A DNA stretch of 64,000 nucleotides from Ornithinibacillus gellani. Lineage in GTDB: Bacteria > Bacillota > Bacilli > Bacillales > Amphibacillaceae. Under the pieces are notes generated by a model. It searched no databases. It was not told the DNA's origin and saw nothing but the letters and a program-made list of their open reading frames with translations. Every line of letters begins with the position of its first letter. Positions within the stretch are counted from its first letter, which is position 1. Of the stretch, positions 8,142 to 19,451 are shown piece by piece. Where the stretch lies: the NCBI RefSeq assembly GCF_003730295.1, contig NZ_QTSZ01000008.1:16903-80902 (forward strand), written 5' to 3'. Position numbers and translations under genes: made by a program.

Positions 8142-9514
8142 TTACGATTGGGATGTTTCGGCAGCATTACTTGAAAACTTGTTCCTTCATCAACATCACT
8201 TTCAACACGAATATTGCCACCATGAACTTCGACAATATGCTTCACAATAGCAAGACCTAATCCGGTACCTCCTGTATTTCTACTTCTCGCTTTGTCAACC
8301 CGATAAAAACGTTCGAAGATTCTTGGTAAATCTTCTTCTGCAATACCAATTCCAGTGTCCTTTACCTCAAAAGAGATGTGTTCTTGATTGGAGAACACAC
8401 GCAAACGAACAGTTCCTTTCTCAGGTGTATAACTAATCGCATTAACGAGTAAATTTTTTAGCACTTGTTTCATCTTTTCCCGATCGGTATACCAGCTAAT
8501 ATTCTCCTCTACTTCACAGATAAAATTAATCTGTTTATGATCTGCAAGATGTTGGATGACAGGCACAATAGAATCCAGAAGCTCCGAAAGCTTTAATTGC
8601 TCGACATTTAAATGGTAGTCTGCATGCTCCAGCTTGGATAAGGTTAATAAATCATCAATTAAAACCCGTAAATGCTTACTTTCCGTGTATATGATTTCTA
8701 AAAAGCGTCGTTTAGTTTCTTCATCAGTATCGTCCTCTAACAAGGTTTCGGCAAAGCCCATAATAGAAGTAACAGGTGTTTTTAACTCATGAGACACATT
8801 AGCAACAAAGTCCTTTCGCATCAGCTCTAACCGTTTATATTCGGTAATATCATAAAATACGAGCACTGCTCCCTTTAATATATTTTTTTCATTAAAAACA
8901 GGTGCACCAACAATTTCAAAATGACGTTGATCACCAGCAGTTTGCAGTGTAAAATGATCCTTCATATTTTTTTCGTATAGAAATATTCGCTGTACAGTTT
9001 CATGAATGGCACTCGTTTCCATGACTTCATAATATAAATAGCCCACATAATCATTCATCGTATCGCCAAATAACTGCGTGAACTTTCGATTGACAAGATG
9101 GATATACCCTTTCTCATCGATTAAAGCAAGACCGCTATCGATATTATTAATGACTGTCAATAATTGTTTTGCTTTTACCTCTTCCTGGATAGAAAATTCA
9201 CTCAGGCTTCTTGCCAGCATATTTATTTTGTTCCCAAGATCTGTGATACTTCCTTGCGCTGGATGATGGACACGCGCACGGTAATTACCTTTTACCAGTT
9301 CATCCACCGTGTGAACAGATTTTTGGATTGGATGTATATAATGATGATATACATGAGACATGACAAGAATTAATATAATAAATTCAATACATTGTAATGC
9401 AATTAAAAAGATGTAGTTCTCTGTTAATAAACCATGAATAATTCCTGTCCCACCAACAAGTAGTAAAATAATCAAGGTATAGGATGAAAGTGGTTTTGAA
9501 AATAATGGCTTCAT
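8138..9514 (-). CDS. phoR: PhoR/PnpS-type sensor histidine kinase (short sensor form)
   Basis: 458 aa. Two membrane segments at about residues 10-30 and 33-53 with almost nothing outside the membrane, HAMP linker about 55-105, PAS domain about 115-220, then HisKA with phospho-acceptor His242 (NVSHELKTP) and HATPase with N (NLLVNA), G1 (DTGIGI) and G2 (GGTGLGLAIVK) boxes. Overlaps phoP by 4 bases, so it is its partner. B. subtilis PhoR is about 580 aa with a large extracellular domain; that domain is missing here. The last codon overlaps a family A repeat. Confidence 0.9.
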   Translation of the reverse strand: MKPLFSKPLSSYTLIILLLVGGTGIIHGLLTENYIFLIALQCIEFIILILVMSHVYHHYIHPIQKSVHTVDELVKGNYRARVHHPAQGSITDLGNKINMLARSLSEFSIQEEVKAKQLLTVINNIDSGLALIDEKGYIHLVNRKFTQLFGDTMNDYVGYLYYEVMETSAIHETVQRIFLYEKNMKDHFTLQTAGDQRHFEIVGAPVFNEKNILKGAVLVFYDITEYKRLELMRKDFVANVSHELKTPVTSIMGFAETLLEDDTDEETKRRFLEIIYTESKHLRVLIDDLLTLSKLEHADYHLNVEQLKLSELLDSIVPVIQHLADHKQINFICEVEENISWYTDREKMKQVLKNLLVNAISYTPEKGTVRLRVFSNQEHISFEVKDTGIGIAEEDLPRIFERFYRVDKARSRNTGGTGLGLAIVKHIVEVHGGNIRVESDVDEGTSFQVMLPKHPNRK

Positions 9515-10209
9515 AATGATTTAGGCTCCCCAAGCTTATAACCTAAGCCTCGTATCGTTTTAATATATTGCGGGCGTCTTGAATCATTCTCAATCTTCTC
9601 ACGTAAATGGCTAATATGAACATCTACTATTCGAGAATCTCCTACAAAATCATAATTCCATACTGCAAGCAAAAGCTGGTCTCTGGAAAGCACTTTTTCT
9701 TTATGGCGTGCCAAATACATGAGTAATTCAAATTCTTTTCTCGTAAAGCTTAGTTCTTCTCCATTTAACTTTGCTTCATATTTTTCCGGATAAATGTATA
9801 ATTCACCTATTTTCAAAACAGATTCCGTCGTTTCTTTTACCAGATTTACCCTTCTTAGAATAGCCTTCACACGTGCAAGGACCTCTTTAGGGCTAAATGG
9901 CTTGGTTAAATAATCATCTGCACCTATTTCCAAGCCGGCTATCTTATCTACCATATCATCCTTCGCTGTCAAAATGATAATTGGAGTATGTACATTACTC
10001 TCCCGCAAATAATGACATACCTCCATGCCATCCATTTCAGGTAACATTAAATCGAGTAAAATTAAATCATATTCCTGTTCGAGTGTCTTTTGAACAGCCT
10101 CCTTGCCATCATAAGCAGCATCCGTTTGAAAACCTGCCTTTTCTAAATTATAGGTCAATAGCGTTACAATCGATGCTTCATCATCTACAACAAGTATCTT
10201 CTGTCCCAT
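9511..10209 (-). CDS. phoP: PhoP-type response regulator
   Basis: 232 aa, OmpR/PhoB family. Receiver domain with DD at residues 9-10, phospho-acceptor Asp53 (LILLDLMLPEMDG), conserved T and K (ILTAKD, LTKPF), and a C-terminal winged helix with the VDVHISHLREKI recognition segment. It controls phosphate starvation genes together with the overlapping kinase. The longest frame begins 51 bases earlier, but GAGGG 6 bases before the ATG at 10209 and the family start (MxxKILVVDDE) place it here. Confidence 0.93.
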   Translation of the reverse strand: MGQKILVVDDEASIVTLLTYNLEKAGFQTDAAYDGKEAVQKTLEQEYDLILLDLMLPEMDGMEVCHYLRESNVHTPIIILTAKDDMVDKIAGLEIGADDYLTKPFSPKEVLARVKAILRRVNLVKETTESVLKIGELYIYPEKYEAKLNGEELSFTRKEFELLMYLARHKEKVLSRDQLLLAVWNYDFVGDSRIVDVHISHLREKIENDSRRPQYIKTIRGLGYKLGEPKSL

Positions 10210-10282
10210 TTCATACCCTCTATTCCTATTCCGTATTTGTCTTCTAATCTTATAGTACAATGAACAGTTTATGAAAGAAATA

Positions 10283-10325
10283 AAAATAGCTGATTGTAAA
10301 ATTAATTTTACATTCAGCTATTTTT
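10283..10325 (-). terminator. terminator downstream of the MaoC-like gene
   Basis: Long inverted repeat AAAATAGCTGA-TGTAAAAT / ATTTTACA-TCAGCTATTTT followed by T residues on both strands; lies between the MaoC-like gene and phoP. Confidence 0.7.
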
Positions 10326-10342
10326 ATAGAAGGTATCAAGTT

Positions 10343-10819
10343 TTAAAAGAAATTTTCAAGTGAACTAGCTGTTAATGATTTTGGTTCATAAGGTGGTGAC
10401 ACATATAGTTTACCACTTATCACTTCATCCCCATCCAGATCATAGCCAATTACTGACATGGCTGCACGATGATTCTCCATATCAATTGCTATCACTTCAA
10501 TCGTATAATTAATTTCCGACTCATGCTTTACAGGTTTTGGAAAATCCATCTCATGTTTTACAATGTGACTTCCAGGCCCAGGCAAATGCATGGATACAAT
10601 AGATGATACCATACCAAATAACATGACAGAAGGAACGATTGGAGATGCATAAGGTGTTTGCGAAGCATAGTCATGTTGTATGTATAAAGGATTTGCATCA
10701 TTCGTTAAACCCAAATAGAGTAATAAATCTTTATCTTCAATCCGATAGCTGCCCGTGTAGGAATCCCCTATTTTCAGGTCCTCCATTTTCTTTCCCAATT
10801 TTCTTCTTTTACCGATCAT
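10343..10819 (-). CDS. MaoC-like hot-dog-fold (R)-hydratase/dehydratase domain protein
   Basis: 158 aa. Residues 8-150 resemble a MaoC dehydratase domain; the hydratase-type motif appears as TNDANPLYIQHDYA with an SPIVPSVMLFG segment after it. The expected last residues of the canonical motif (D-x-NP-x-H) are altered: Tyr-Ile replace the usual His, so activity is not certain. Candidate substrates are enoyl-CoA or acyl thioesters. Start at ATG 10819 because GGGGG is about 9 bases upstream; the longest frame starts 18 bases earlier. It sits alone between phoP and mdh, with a promoter and cre-like site. B. subtilis lacks a gene here. Confidence 0.75.
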   Translation of the reverse strand: MIGKRRKLGKKMEDLKIGDSYTGSYRIEDKDLLLYLGLTNDANPLYIQHDYASQTPYASPIVPSVMLFGMVSSIVSMHLPGPGSHIVKHEMDFPKPVKHESEINYTIEVIAIDMENHRAAMSVIGYDLDGDEVISGKLYVSPPYEPKSLTASSLENFF

Positions 10820-10843
10820 TGGAATAGACCCCCTCATTCATAC

Positions 10844-10857
10844 TGTAAGCGCTACCA
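10844..10857. promoter_or_regulatory. cre-like CcpA site over the promoter of the MaoC-like gene
   Basis: TGTAAGCGCTACCA fits TGNAANCGNWNNCW at every fixed position and has the central AGCGCT palindrome. A minus-strand TATAAT (-10) lies at about 10862-10857, so the site would cover the transcription start, a position typical of CcpA repression. Confidence 0.6.
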
Positions 10858-10931
10858 TTATAACATATATTTTTAATTACGTTTATATGGAACGCGATAA
10901 TCCATTCCAAGAATGAGGTGAATAAAATAAA

Positions 10932-10965
10932 AAACTCCCCCATGTAACATACCATGAGGGAGTTT
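10932..10965 (-). terminator. terminator of the citZ-icd-mdh operon
   Basis: Minus strand AAACTCCCTCATG / CATGGGGGAGTTT with T6 after it, just after the mdh stop. Stem of 13 pairs including G-U. Confidence 0.85.
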
Positions 10966-10971
10966 CATCCT

Positions 10972-11910
10972 TTATCGCAGTGTTTTCAGTACCTTTTTCA
11001 CAGAATCTGCGGATTGATTCAACGCAGCTTGTTCTTCTGAGGTCAAATCAAGCTCGATGACTTTTTCAATTCCATTCCCACCCAATATAGTGGGGACCCC
11101 GAGATAAATATCAGAATAGCCATATTCGCCTTCTAGATATGCAATCGATGGAAATATACGTCGTTGATCTTTCAAAATCGCCTCGGCCATGATAGTTAAG
11201 GAAGCTGCTGGTGCATAATACGCACTTCCATTACCAAGTAGATTGACGATTTCGCCGCCACCTTTCCTTGTTCTTTCCACAATTGCGGCTAAGCGTTCCT
11301 TGGTAATTAGCTTTTCCAATGGAATACAACCAGCATAAGTGTAACGAATAAGTGGAACCATATCATCGCCATGACCACCAAGTACAAACCCGGAAATATC
11401 CTTTACAGATATATTCAATTCCTCAGCAACAAATGTACGAAAACGTGCTGTATCCAGCACACCCGATTGTCCAATAACACGTTCTTTGGGAAAGCCTGTT
11501 TCTTTAAAAACTGTGTATGTCATTGCATCAACGGGATTCGTTAAAACAATAATAAAGCAATCAGGAGAATACGTTACGATTTCTTTAGCGACAGATTTCA
11601 TAATTTTTGCATTGGTATTTACTAGATCATCACGACTCATACCCGGTTTACGGGCTATACCAGCAGTGATAATAACAATGTCAGAACCCGATGTATCCAA
11701 ATAACTTGACGTACCTGTAATCCGTGCATCAAATCCTTGAACAGGGCTTGCCTCCAGCATATCCAGCGCTTTTCCTTTTGTTGGACTTTCCATATCAGGA
11801 ATATCAACGAGAACGACGTCACCTAGCTCTTTTTGAGCAAGCATTAGTGCAGTCGTTGCACCTGTAAATCCAGAGCCAATTACAGAAATCTTATTACGCT
11901 TTATTCGCAC
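10972..11910 (-). CDS. mdh: Malate dehydrogenase
   Basis: 312 aa, LDH-like MDH. NAD site [14 protein letters not shown] (residues 12-25), substrate arginine segment [12 protein letters not shown], catalytic His in [10 protein letters not shown]. Oxidises malate to oxaloacetate in the TCA cycle. GTG start at 11910 with GGGG about 9 bases upstream. Third gene of citZ-icd-mdh, 26 bases after icd. Confidence 0.96.
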   Translation of the reverse strand: MRIKRNKISVIGSGFTGATTALMLAQKELGDVVLVDIPDMESPTKGKALDMLEASPVQGFDARITGTSSYLDTSGSDIVIITAGIARKPGMSRDDLVNTNAKIMKSVAKEIVTYSPDCFIIVLTNPVDAMTYTVFKETGFPKERVIGQSGVLDTARFRTFVAEELNISVKDISGFVLGGHGDDMVPLIRYTYAGCIPLEKLITKERLAAIVERTRKGGGEIVNLLGNGSAYYAPAASLTIMAEAILKDQRRIFPSIAYLEGEYGYSDIYLGVPTILGGNGIEKVIELDLTSEEQAALNQSADSVKKVLKTLR

Positions 11911-11936
11911 CGAACCATCCCCTTCACCTTTTTAAA

Positions 11937-13208
11937 TTATCCCATATTCTTGATTAATTCATCAGCAAAAGCAGAGCATTTTACTTCAGTTGCACCGTCC
12001 ATGAGACGAGCAAAATCATACGTTACAACCTTCGAAGCAATTGTCTTATCCATTGCTTTAGTAATCAAGTCTCCTGCTTCTCTCCATCCCAAGTGCTCTA
12101 ACATAAGCACGCCTGAAAGAATTACAGATGATGGGTTTACTTTATCTAAACCAGCATATTTTGGAGCAGTACCGTGTGTAGCTTCAAAGATAGCGTGACC
12201 AGTATCATAATTGATATTCGCTCCTGGGGCAATACCAATTCCACCAACCTGTGCAGCAAGTGCATCTGAGATATAATCACCATTTAGGTTCATTGTAGCA
12301 ACAACATCAAATTCTTTTGGACGAGTCAAAATTTGTTGTAAGAAAATATCAGCAATAGCATCTTTCACAATAATCTTTCCAGCTGCTTCTGCCTCATCCT
12401 GGGCTTTGTTTGCAGCATCTTTACCATCTTTTTCTACGATGCGATCGTATTCTGCCCATGTAAATACTTTATCTCCAAATTCTTCTTCAGCTACTTCATA
12501 GCCCCACTTCTTAAATGCACCTTCTGTAAACTTCATAATATTACCTTTGTGAACCAAAGTTACATTACGACGCCCTTCTGTTAATGCATACTCGATAGCA
12601 GAACGAACCAAGCGCTTTGTACCTTCTTCAGAAACTGGTTTAATACCTATACCAGAGGTTTCCGGGAAACGAATGTTCTTAACATTCATGTCATTTTTCA
12701 AGAAATCAATAACCTTTTTAACATCGTCTGTACCTTTTTCCCATTCGATTCCAGCATAAATATCTTCTGTATTTTCACGGAAAATAACCATGTCAACATC
12801 TTCAGGTCGTTTCACTGGAGATGGCACACCATCAAAGTAGCGTACTGGACGTAAGCAAGTAAATAAATCAAGCTCTTGGCGTAATGCTACGTTTAATGAA
12901 CGGAATCCTCCGCCAATTGGAGTTGTTAATGGACCTTTAATTGCAATTTTGTATTCGTCAATTTGGTCTAATGTATCCTGTGGCAACCATTCACCTGTTT
13001 TATCAAATGCTTTTTGTCCTGCATATACTTCTTTCCATACAATTTTTTTCTCACCATTGTATGCTTTATCAACCGCTGCTTCAAGTACACGGCTGGCTGC
13101 AGCCCAGATGTCCGGGCCAGTTCCGTCCCCTTCAATAAATGGAATAATTGGATTGTTGGAAACATTTAATTTCCCTTGATTTACTGTGATTTTTTCCCCT
13201 TGTGTCAT
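11937..13208 (-). CDS. icd: Isocitrate dehydrogenase (NADP)
   Basis: 423 aa, same as the B. subtilis enzyme. [12 protein letters not shown] near residue 24, the substrate-binding [18 protein letters not shown] segment containing the regulatory Ser, and the [20 protein letters not shown] cofactor region. Makes 2-oxoglutarate. Ribosome site AGGAGG 7 bases before ATG. Lies between citZ and mdh, with a hairpin at 13322-13344 in the citZ-icd gap. Confidence 0.97.
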   Translation of the reverse strand: MTQGEKITVNQGKLNVSNNPIIPFIEGDGTGPDIWAAASRVLEAAVDKAYNGEKKIVWKEVYAGQKAFDKTGEWLPQDTLDQIDEYKIAIKGPLTTPIGGGFRSLNVALRQELDLFTCLRPVRYFDGVPSPVKRPEDVDMVIFRENTEDIYAGIEWEKGTDDVKKVIDFLKNDMNVKNIRFPETSGIGIKPVSEEGTKRLVRSAIEYALTEGRRNVTLVHKGNIMKFTEGAFKKWGYEVAEEEFGDKVFTWAEYDRIVEKDGKDAANKAQDEAEAAGKIIVKDAIADIFLQQILTRPKEFDVVATMNLNGDYISDALAAQVGGIGIAPGANINYDTGHAIFEATHGTAPKYAGLDKVNPSSVILSGVLMLEHLGWREAGDLITKAMDKTIASKVVTYDFARLMDGATEVKCSAFADELIKNMG

Positions 13209-13321
13209 TGTACATCCTCCTAAAAATTTTCAAGTCCTATTTTAACACACCTCATGGTGAAGTTAATAAAAATCTAGAAATCTTAATCATTATGAAGCTG
13301 TCAAGTACATTCATGCTGTAG

Positions 13322-13344
13322 AATAGCCGGACTGCTCCGGCTAT
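13322..13344 (-). terminator. intercistronic hairpin between citZ and icd
   Basis: AATAGCCGGA / TCCGGCTAT with a CTGC-type loop and no T run on the minus strand. It may stabilise or attenuate the citZ transcript rather than terminate fully. Confidence 0.5.
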
Positions 13345-13370
13345 CGTTGTTTACTATAGAATATCATGAA

Positions 13371-14492
13371 TTATTTACGGTTTTCGATAGCAACATATTC
13401 CTGTGTATCTGGTCCTGTATATTCTGCACGTGGGCGAATCAGACGATTATTAGCATATTGCTCCAAAATATGTGCAATCCAACCTGAGATTCGGCTCACT
13501 GCAAAAATAGGTGTAAACAAATCTCCATCAATACCTAATGAATGATAGACAGATGCAGAATAAAAATCAACATTCGCTGGCAGACCTTTTTCCGCTTTAA
13601 TGTAATCTTCAATTTTAACAGACATGTTGTACCATTTCTCTTCGCCTTTTAGCTTCGTCAGTTCATTGGACATTTTCTTTAGATGCTTTGCACGTGGATC
13701 ACCACTGCGATATACACGATGTCCCATTCCCATAATTTTTTCTTTATTCTCTAGTGCTTTTTTAATATAAGGAATGGCATTTTCTTCTTCGCCGATTTCT
13801 TCAAGCATTGCCATCACACGTTCATTGGCACCACCATGTAACGGTCCCTTTAAAGCACCAATTGCAGCAACTACGCCAGAGTACATATCAGATAATGTTG
13901 CCACACATACACGTGCAGTAAACGTAGATGCATTTAATTCATGATCTGCATGTAGTACCAATGCTTTATTAATTGCTTCCACTTCAATTGGTTCTGCTTC
14001 TTTTCCATTCATCATATAAAGGAAATTTTCTGCAAATCCAAGGTCTTTTTTGGGTTGAACTGGGTCTTTCCCTTGACGAATTCTAGAAAATGCTGCGACG
14101 ATTGTAGAAATTTTTGCCTGCAGTCGAATTGCTTTACGCTTATTTACTGCTTCATCCTCTACTACGTCTGCCTCCTCATCATATAAACCGAGAAGGGATA
14201 CAGCCGTTCTTAACGCAGCCATTGGATGTACTTTTTTCAGATCATAAGAACGAAGATGATCGAAAACTGCCTCAGGTACTTCCATATTTTCTGCTAGATC
14301 TTGCTTTAACTGTGTTAATTCAGAAGCTGTTGGAAGCTTTTGATTCCATAATAGATAAATCACTTCCTCAAAGCTTGAGTTCTCTGCTAAATCATCAATT
14401 TTGTATCCAACATATGTTAGCTGATCATCGATAATCGAACTAATTGACGATTGAGTTGCTATAACCCCTTCGAGACCTTTTGTTGCTGTCAT
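13371..14492 (-). CDS. citZ: Citrate synthase II
   Basis: 373 aa. Catalytic histidines in HADHELNAS and GMGHRVY and the aspartate in VDFYS; GPLHGGANE also present. Condenses oxaloacetate and acetyl-CoA. First gene of citZ-icd-mdh as in B. subtilis, divergent from ytvI. A cre-like site lies 142 bases upstream. Confidence 0.96.
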   Translation of the reverse strand: MTATKGLEGVIATQSSISSIIDDQLTYVGYKIDDLAENSSFEEVIYLLWNQKLPTASELTQLKQDLAENMEVPEAVFDHLRSYDLKKVHPMAALRTAVSLLGLYDEEADVVEDEAVNKRKAIRLQAKISTIVAAFSRIRQGKDPVQPKKDLGFAENFLYMMNGKEAEPIEVEAINKALVLHADHELNASTFTARVCVATLSDMYSGVVAAIGALKGPLHGGANERVMAMLEEIGEEENAIPYIKKALENKEKIMGMGHRVYRSGDPRAKHLKKMSNELTKLKGEEKWYNMSVKIEDYIKAEKGLPANVDFYSASVYHSLGIDGDLFTPIFAVSRISGWIAHILEQYANNRLIRPRAEYTGPDTQEYVAIENRK

Positions 14493-14633
14493 AACAAACC
14501 CTCTCCTTTTTCTACTATGTATTCTACATTACATATAATATTAAATTGTTATAAGATTCCGTAAATATACTCGAAATCAAATAACGCGTTCATCCCCATG
14601 AACAATTATAGAGTAAATTACCCGCAATGTGAA

Positions 14634-14648
14634 TTGAAAGCGTTCAAA
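14634..14648. promoter_or_regulatory. cre-like CcpA site in the citZ/ytvI intergenic region
   Basis: TTGAAAGCGTTCAAA, palindromic, one mismatch to WTGNAANCGNWNNCW. The 342-base gap 14493-14834 separates the divergent citZ and ytvI genes; besides this site I see only AT-rich sequence and no confident promoter. CcpA repression of citZ is known in B. subtilis. Confidence 0.55.
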
Positions 14649-14834
14649 ATACGATAAAAATTTCACGAAATCGTCATTTTCATGCTGATTTTTTTCTCTC
14701 GGTTCATTTCTTTTACAGATTCCCATTTACATGCATTTATTTATTTCCTCCTCATTGTACATGTCTATTACGTCTTTTGTATTCATATCATGTATAAAGG
14801 CATATATGGATAAACCATAATTGGAGTTGGGAAG

Positions 14835-15947
14835 ATGTACAAGTTGTATTTCATACGAATTGGTAGAGGACTTACCGTTTTCAGCTTACTCATCATTTGC
14901 GGATGGATCGTTTGGATCCTATTGCCTTATATCTATCCATTTATAATCGCTGGTATGCTAGCCATGGTAATGCAGCCGGCTGTAACCTATTTGGAAAAGA
15001 CAGTGAAGTTGCCTCGCGTGATTGCAACGTTCACCATATTATTATTCGTATTTGTGTTAATGGCTGGGATTTTATTCATTGTAATGAAGGAAATAATTGA
15101 CGGGTCACTCTATATGGCAGAGCACTTACCATTATATTACCAGATTCTCATGAGCCATATTGAACAATTTATTCAAATACATTTCTTGCCCATATATGAA
15201 AAGCTCTCATCCATCTTTCGGGGCCTCCAGCCTACACAACAGGAGTTATTGCAGGAACAAATTGAAAGACTCATTCAAACACTCGTAACTGTTGGTTCTC
15301 AACTGCTTAAGCAGACATTCGCCAATATTCCGGCTTTCCTTTCACTTATTCCTGTTTCTTTCACTGTTGGTATATTTATGTTACTTGCTACCTTCCTTAT
15401 GGTGCTGGATTGGGACAGGCTACACCAGCAGATTGCAGCTTTCACGCCAAAATCGCTGAAAATATACAGCCAACAGATCACGTATCATTTTAAAAAAGCA
15501 TTATATGGCTATATAAGGGCGCAGTTGATTTTAATTTGCATCACGGCTCTTATTATTTATGTTGGATTACAGCTTATTGGGATAAAACATGCATTAACCA
15601 TTACAATGATAACGGCTATCGCCGAGTTATTGCCGCTTGTCGGAACAGGACTTATTTTTATTCCGTGGATTATCGTATTATTTATTACCGGTAGTTATGC
15701 ACTCACGATCAAATTGTCCATTTTATATACCATTATCATTATCATACGACAAATTCTAGAGCCAAAACTCGTAGCCAGCCATATTGGTATTCACCCACTA
15801 GTTGCTCTCGCTGTTTTATTCATTGGCATTCAATTGTGGGGGATAGCCGGTGTGATTGCAGCACCATTTTTACTCATTATCATTCAGGTTATACGCGCTG
15901 CCGGTATAATAAAATTAATACGAAGGATCATTATTGGAAACACATAA
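14835..15947 (+). CDS. ytvI: YtvI, AI-2E/PerM-family membrane protein (sporulation-associated)
   Basis: 370 aa with about seven or eight membrane helices; N-terminal pair at residues 14-55 and a C-terminal cluster at 220-360, the AI-2E transporter (UPF0118) layout. IGIHPLVALAVLFIGIQLWG near the end is the family signature. B. subtilis YtvI is annotated as a sporulation integral membrane protein. It is divergent from citZ and convergent with fxsA, matching B. subtilis. Ribosome site GGAG (TTGGAGTTGGGAAG) before the ATG. Confidence 0.88.
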   Translation: MYKLYFIRIGRGLTVFSLLIICGWIVWILLPYIYPFIIAGMLAMVMQPAVTYLEKTVKLPRVIATFTILLFVFVLMAGILFIVMKEIIDGSLYMAEHLPLYYQILMSHIEQFIQIHFLPIYEKLSSIFRGLQPTQQELLQEQIERLIQTLVTVGSQLLKQTFANIPAFLSLIPVSFTVGIFMLLATFLMVLDWDRLHQQIAAFTPKSLKIYSQQITYHFKKALYGYIRAQLILICITALIIYVGLQLIGIKHALTITMITAIAELLPLVGTGLIFIPWIIVLFITGSYALTIKLSILYTIIIIIRQILEPKLVASHIGIHPLVALAVLFIGIQLWGIAGVIAAPFLLIIIQVIRAAGIIKLIRRIIIGNT

Positions 15948-15955
15948 TCCAGAAG

Positions 15956-16351
15956 CTACCACCGTCGATAGTAGAATCCACCTCTGTTTTCTGCCATTCT
16001 TTTAAGAAACCGCAGCATATATCGATGAATCGGCATTCGAGTAAAAGGTATAATGAGTAGCAAGCCCAGCGTGTCCGTGAAAAAACCAGGCGAAAATAGT
16101 AAAACGCCTCCAACAAATATGCATATACCATCTACAATTTCATAGGTTGGTACCTGTCCCATATTAATTTGCTGTTGTGCACGTCTCCATGTTTCTATGC
16201 CTTGTGACCTTGCTAGTGCCACACCTGCGAATCCGGTAAGGAATATTAGCACAACTACCCATAATGGTCCTATCATCCCACCAATCCATATAAACAATCC
16301 GATTTCTATTGCTGGTATAAGCAAAAATGCCAATAATAACCAACGCATCAT
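15956..16351 (-). CDS. fxsA: FxsA family membrane protein
   Basis: 131 aa. Two N-terminal membrane helices (MRWLLLAFLLIPAIEIGLFI and IGPLWVVVLIFLTGFAGVAL) and a third near 75-100 (ICIFVGGVLLFSPGFFTDTLG), with the FSPGFFTDxxG motif that defines the family. B. subtilis YtzA occupies the same place next to pyk. The biochemical role is unknown; the E. coli member affects phage F exclusion. Confidence 0.9.
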   Translation of the reverse strand: MMRWLLLAFLLIPAIEIGLFIWIGGMIGPLWVVVLIFLTGFAGVALARSQGIETWRRAQQQINMGQVPTYEIVDGICIFVGGVLLFSPGFFTDTLGLLLIIPFTRMPIHRYMLRFLKRMAENRGGFYYRRW

Positions 16352-16381
16352 CCAAACAACACCTTTCCACGTTGTATAACA

Positions 16382-16405
16382 AAAGGAAGGGAGGCCCCTT
16401 CCTTT
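16382..16405 (-). terminator. terminator after pyk
   Basis: AAAGGAAGGG, 4-base loop, CCCTTCCTTT; perfect 10-base stem with TTTTG after it on the minus strand, 22 bases past the pyk stop. Confidence 0.8.
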
Positions 16406-16427
16406 ATCTGTGTTTTATGGTCGTCCT

Positions 16428-18188
16428 TTAAAGAACACTTGCATGTCCTTGATAAATATCACCTTTTGAACCATCAATTGTGATTTCCAAACCATTTGTT
16501 ATTTTTTCGAATGCTTCTTCTACACCCACAATTACTGGGATGCCAAGACTTAATCCCACTACTGCTGCATGTGATGTTAATCCACCTTCAACCGTAATCA
16601 GACCGCTAGCTTTTTCAATTGCTGGCATCATTTCTCTATCCGTACCATAAGTTACGATAATATCATCTTGTTTTACTTTTTCTAATGCTTCTTTTGCATC
16701 TTTAACAACTACCGCTTTTCCGTATGCACTTTTTCTGCCGATCCCTTGTCCTTTGGCAATAACATCACCGATAATATGAACCTTCAATAGATTTGTAGTA
16801 CCGCTCTCACCAACAGGCACGCCGGCTGTAATGATCACCTTACTGCCTCGCTTGAATAGGTTTGTGCTTAGACCGCGGTCAATTGCTATATCCAGCATTT
16901 CATCCGTTGAATGAGCTTTTGAACCATTTACTGCATGCACCCCCCAAACAAGTGACAACTGCCGCTTGACCTTGTCAGAAAATGTTACTGCGATAATTGG
17001 AGCTTGTGGTCGGTACTTGGAAATCATTCTCGCTGTATGCCCACTTTCTGTTGGGGTAATAATCGCGCTAACAGAAAGATTTCTAGCCGTGTGTGTGACA
17101 GATTGACTAATAGCATCTGTAATAGACATATCAATCGATTTTGATTGTTTTCTTAGAATTTGATTGTGATCGAGTCCTGTTTCTGTTTTAATTGCGATAT
17201 TACGCATCGTTTGTACAGATTCTACAGGATAGTTTCCAGCAGCGGTCTCACCGGATAACATGATGGCATCTGTGCCATCGAAAATGGCATTCGCAACGTC
17301 AGAAGCTTCTGCACGGGTTGGACGTGGGTTTCTTTGCATAGAGTCCAGCATCTGGGTTGCAGTAATAACCGGCTTTCCAGCTATATTACATTTACGGATT
17401 AATTCTTTTTGAACGAGAGGTACATCCTCTGCAGGGATTTCTACCCCTAAGTCACCTCTTGCTACCATAATCCCTTCGCTCACTTCTAGAATACTATCGA
17501 TATTATCGACACCTTCTTGGTTCTCAATCTTTGGAATGATTTGAATATGGGAAGCATCATGCTTTTCCAATAACTCTTTAATTTCCAGTACATCGGATGG
17601 ACGGCGTACAAAGGAGGCTGCGATAAAATCAACATCATTCTCAACACCAAAAATGATATCATTTGCATCTTTTTCAGTAATTCCCGGCAAATTAACTTTC
17701 ACATAAGGAACATTCACTCCTTTATTATCTTTAATTTGACCAGAATTCAATGCCTTCGTTTTTATTTCCATATTTTCCAAATTAATTTCCGTCACTTCAA
17801 GTTCAATTAAACCATCGTCCAGCAGAATCTTTGAGCCTATATGCACATCATGAATAAGCCCATCATATGTAATGGAAAATTGTTCTGCTGTTCCTTCTAC
17901 ATCCTTCATTAAAATTGTAACTTCATTACCTTGAATAATTTCTGCTTGTCCATCTATAAATTTCTTCGTACGAATTTCAGGTCCTTTGGTATCCAAAAGA
18001 ATCGCTACTGTTTTCCCTGTATTTTCACAAGCCTGTCTAATATTTTTAATTCGGTTGCCATGTTCCTCATAATCGCCATGTGAAAAGTTCAAGCGAGCAA
18101 CATTCATACCGGATTGGATGAGTTTTTCTAATGTTTCAATCGACTCGGATGCTGGACCAATTGTACATACAATTTTGGTTTTTCTCAT
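16428..18188 (-). CDS. pyk: Pyruvate kinase
   Basis: 586 aa, the long Bacillaceae form. Barrel start [14 protein letters not shown], active site segment [13 protein letters not shown] and [12 protein letters not shown], then a C-terminal regulatory domain and an extra approx. 100-residue segment with [20 protein letters not shown], the histidine-loop motif of PEP-utilising enzymes. Converts PEP and ADP to pyruvate and ATP. Located 40-odd bases after pfkA in the same direction, so pfkA-pyk are probably cotranscribed. Ribosome site GGAGGAGT before ATG. Confidence 0.97.
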   Translation of the reverse strand: MRKTKIVCTIGPASESIETLEKLIQSGMNVARLNFSHGDYEEHGNRIKNIRQACENTGKTVAILLDTKGPEIRTKKFIDGQAEIIQGNEVTILMKDVEGTAEQFSITYDGLIHDVHIGSKILLDDGLIELEVTEINLENMEIKTKALNSGQIKDNKGVNVPYVKVNLPGITEKDANDIIFGVENDVDFIAASFVRRPSDVLEIKELLEKHDASHIQIIPKIENQEGVDNIDSILEVSEGIMVARGDLGVEIPAEDVPLVQKELIRKCNIAGKPVITATQMLDSMQRNPRPTRAEASDVANAIFDGTDAIMLSGETAAGNYPVESVQTMRNIAIKTETGLDHNQILRKQSKSIDMSITDAISQSVTHTARNLSVSAIITPTESGHTARMISKYRPQAPIIAVTFSDKVKRQLSLVWGVHAVNGSKAHSTDEMLDIAIDRGLSTNLFKRGSKVIITAGVPVGESGTTNLLKVHIIGDVIAKGQGIGRKSAYGKAVVVKDAKEALEKVKQDDIIVTYGTDREMMPAIEKASGLITVEGGLTSHAAVVGLSLGIPVIVGVEEAFEKITNGLEITIDGSKGDIYQGHASVL

Positions 18189-18268
18189 GCCTTACTCCTC
18201 CTAAATTTTGTCACAGATTGGGTACTGCAGTAGGAGCCAAGATCATTTGAACTCCTGTGCAGCAATAA

Positions 18269-19246
<978 letters not shown>

Positions 19247-19412
19247 TCATTTTTAATTTTTAATAGCGATAAGTGATTCCATTTTTGAGGGTAAATCTTA
19301 TGATAAATTAAATGATAATATTGCTATCTATTCAAAGATAATCCCATTGCGTTAAAATATCAATTAATATCACCATATACAGGTGGATTGTTAAAAAATA
19401 CACACAAATGGA

Positions 19413-19436
19413 AAAGGCCGACTAATGTCAGCCTTT
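19413..19436 (-). terminator. terminator of accD-accA
   Basis: Minus strand AAAGGCTGAC ATTA GTCGGCCTTT with one U-G pair, followed by TTCC; 15 bases after the accA stop. Confidence 0.65.
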
Positions 19437-19451
19437 AACCCCGACTAAAGG

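Noticed and set aside
8047..8250. 67-codon plus-strand frame over the solitary repeat and phoR end
   Set aside because: Antisense to phoR and made of repeat sequence; chance frame.
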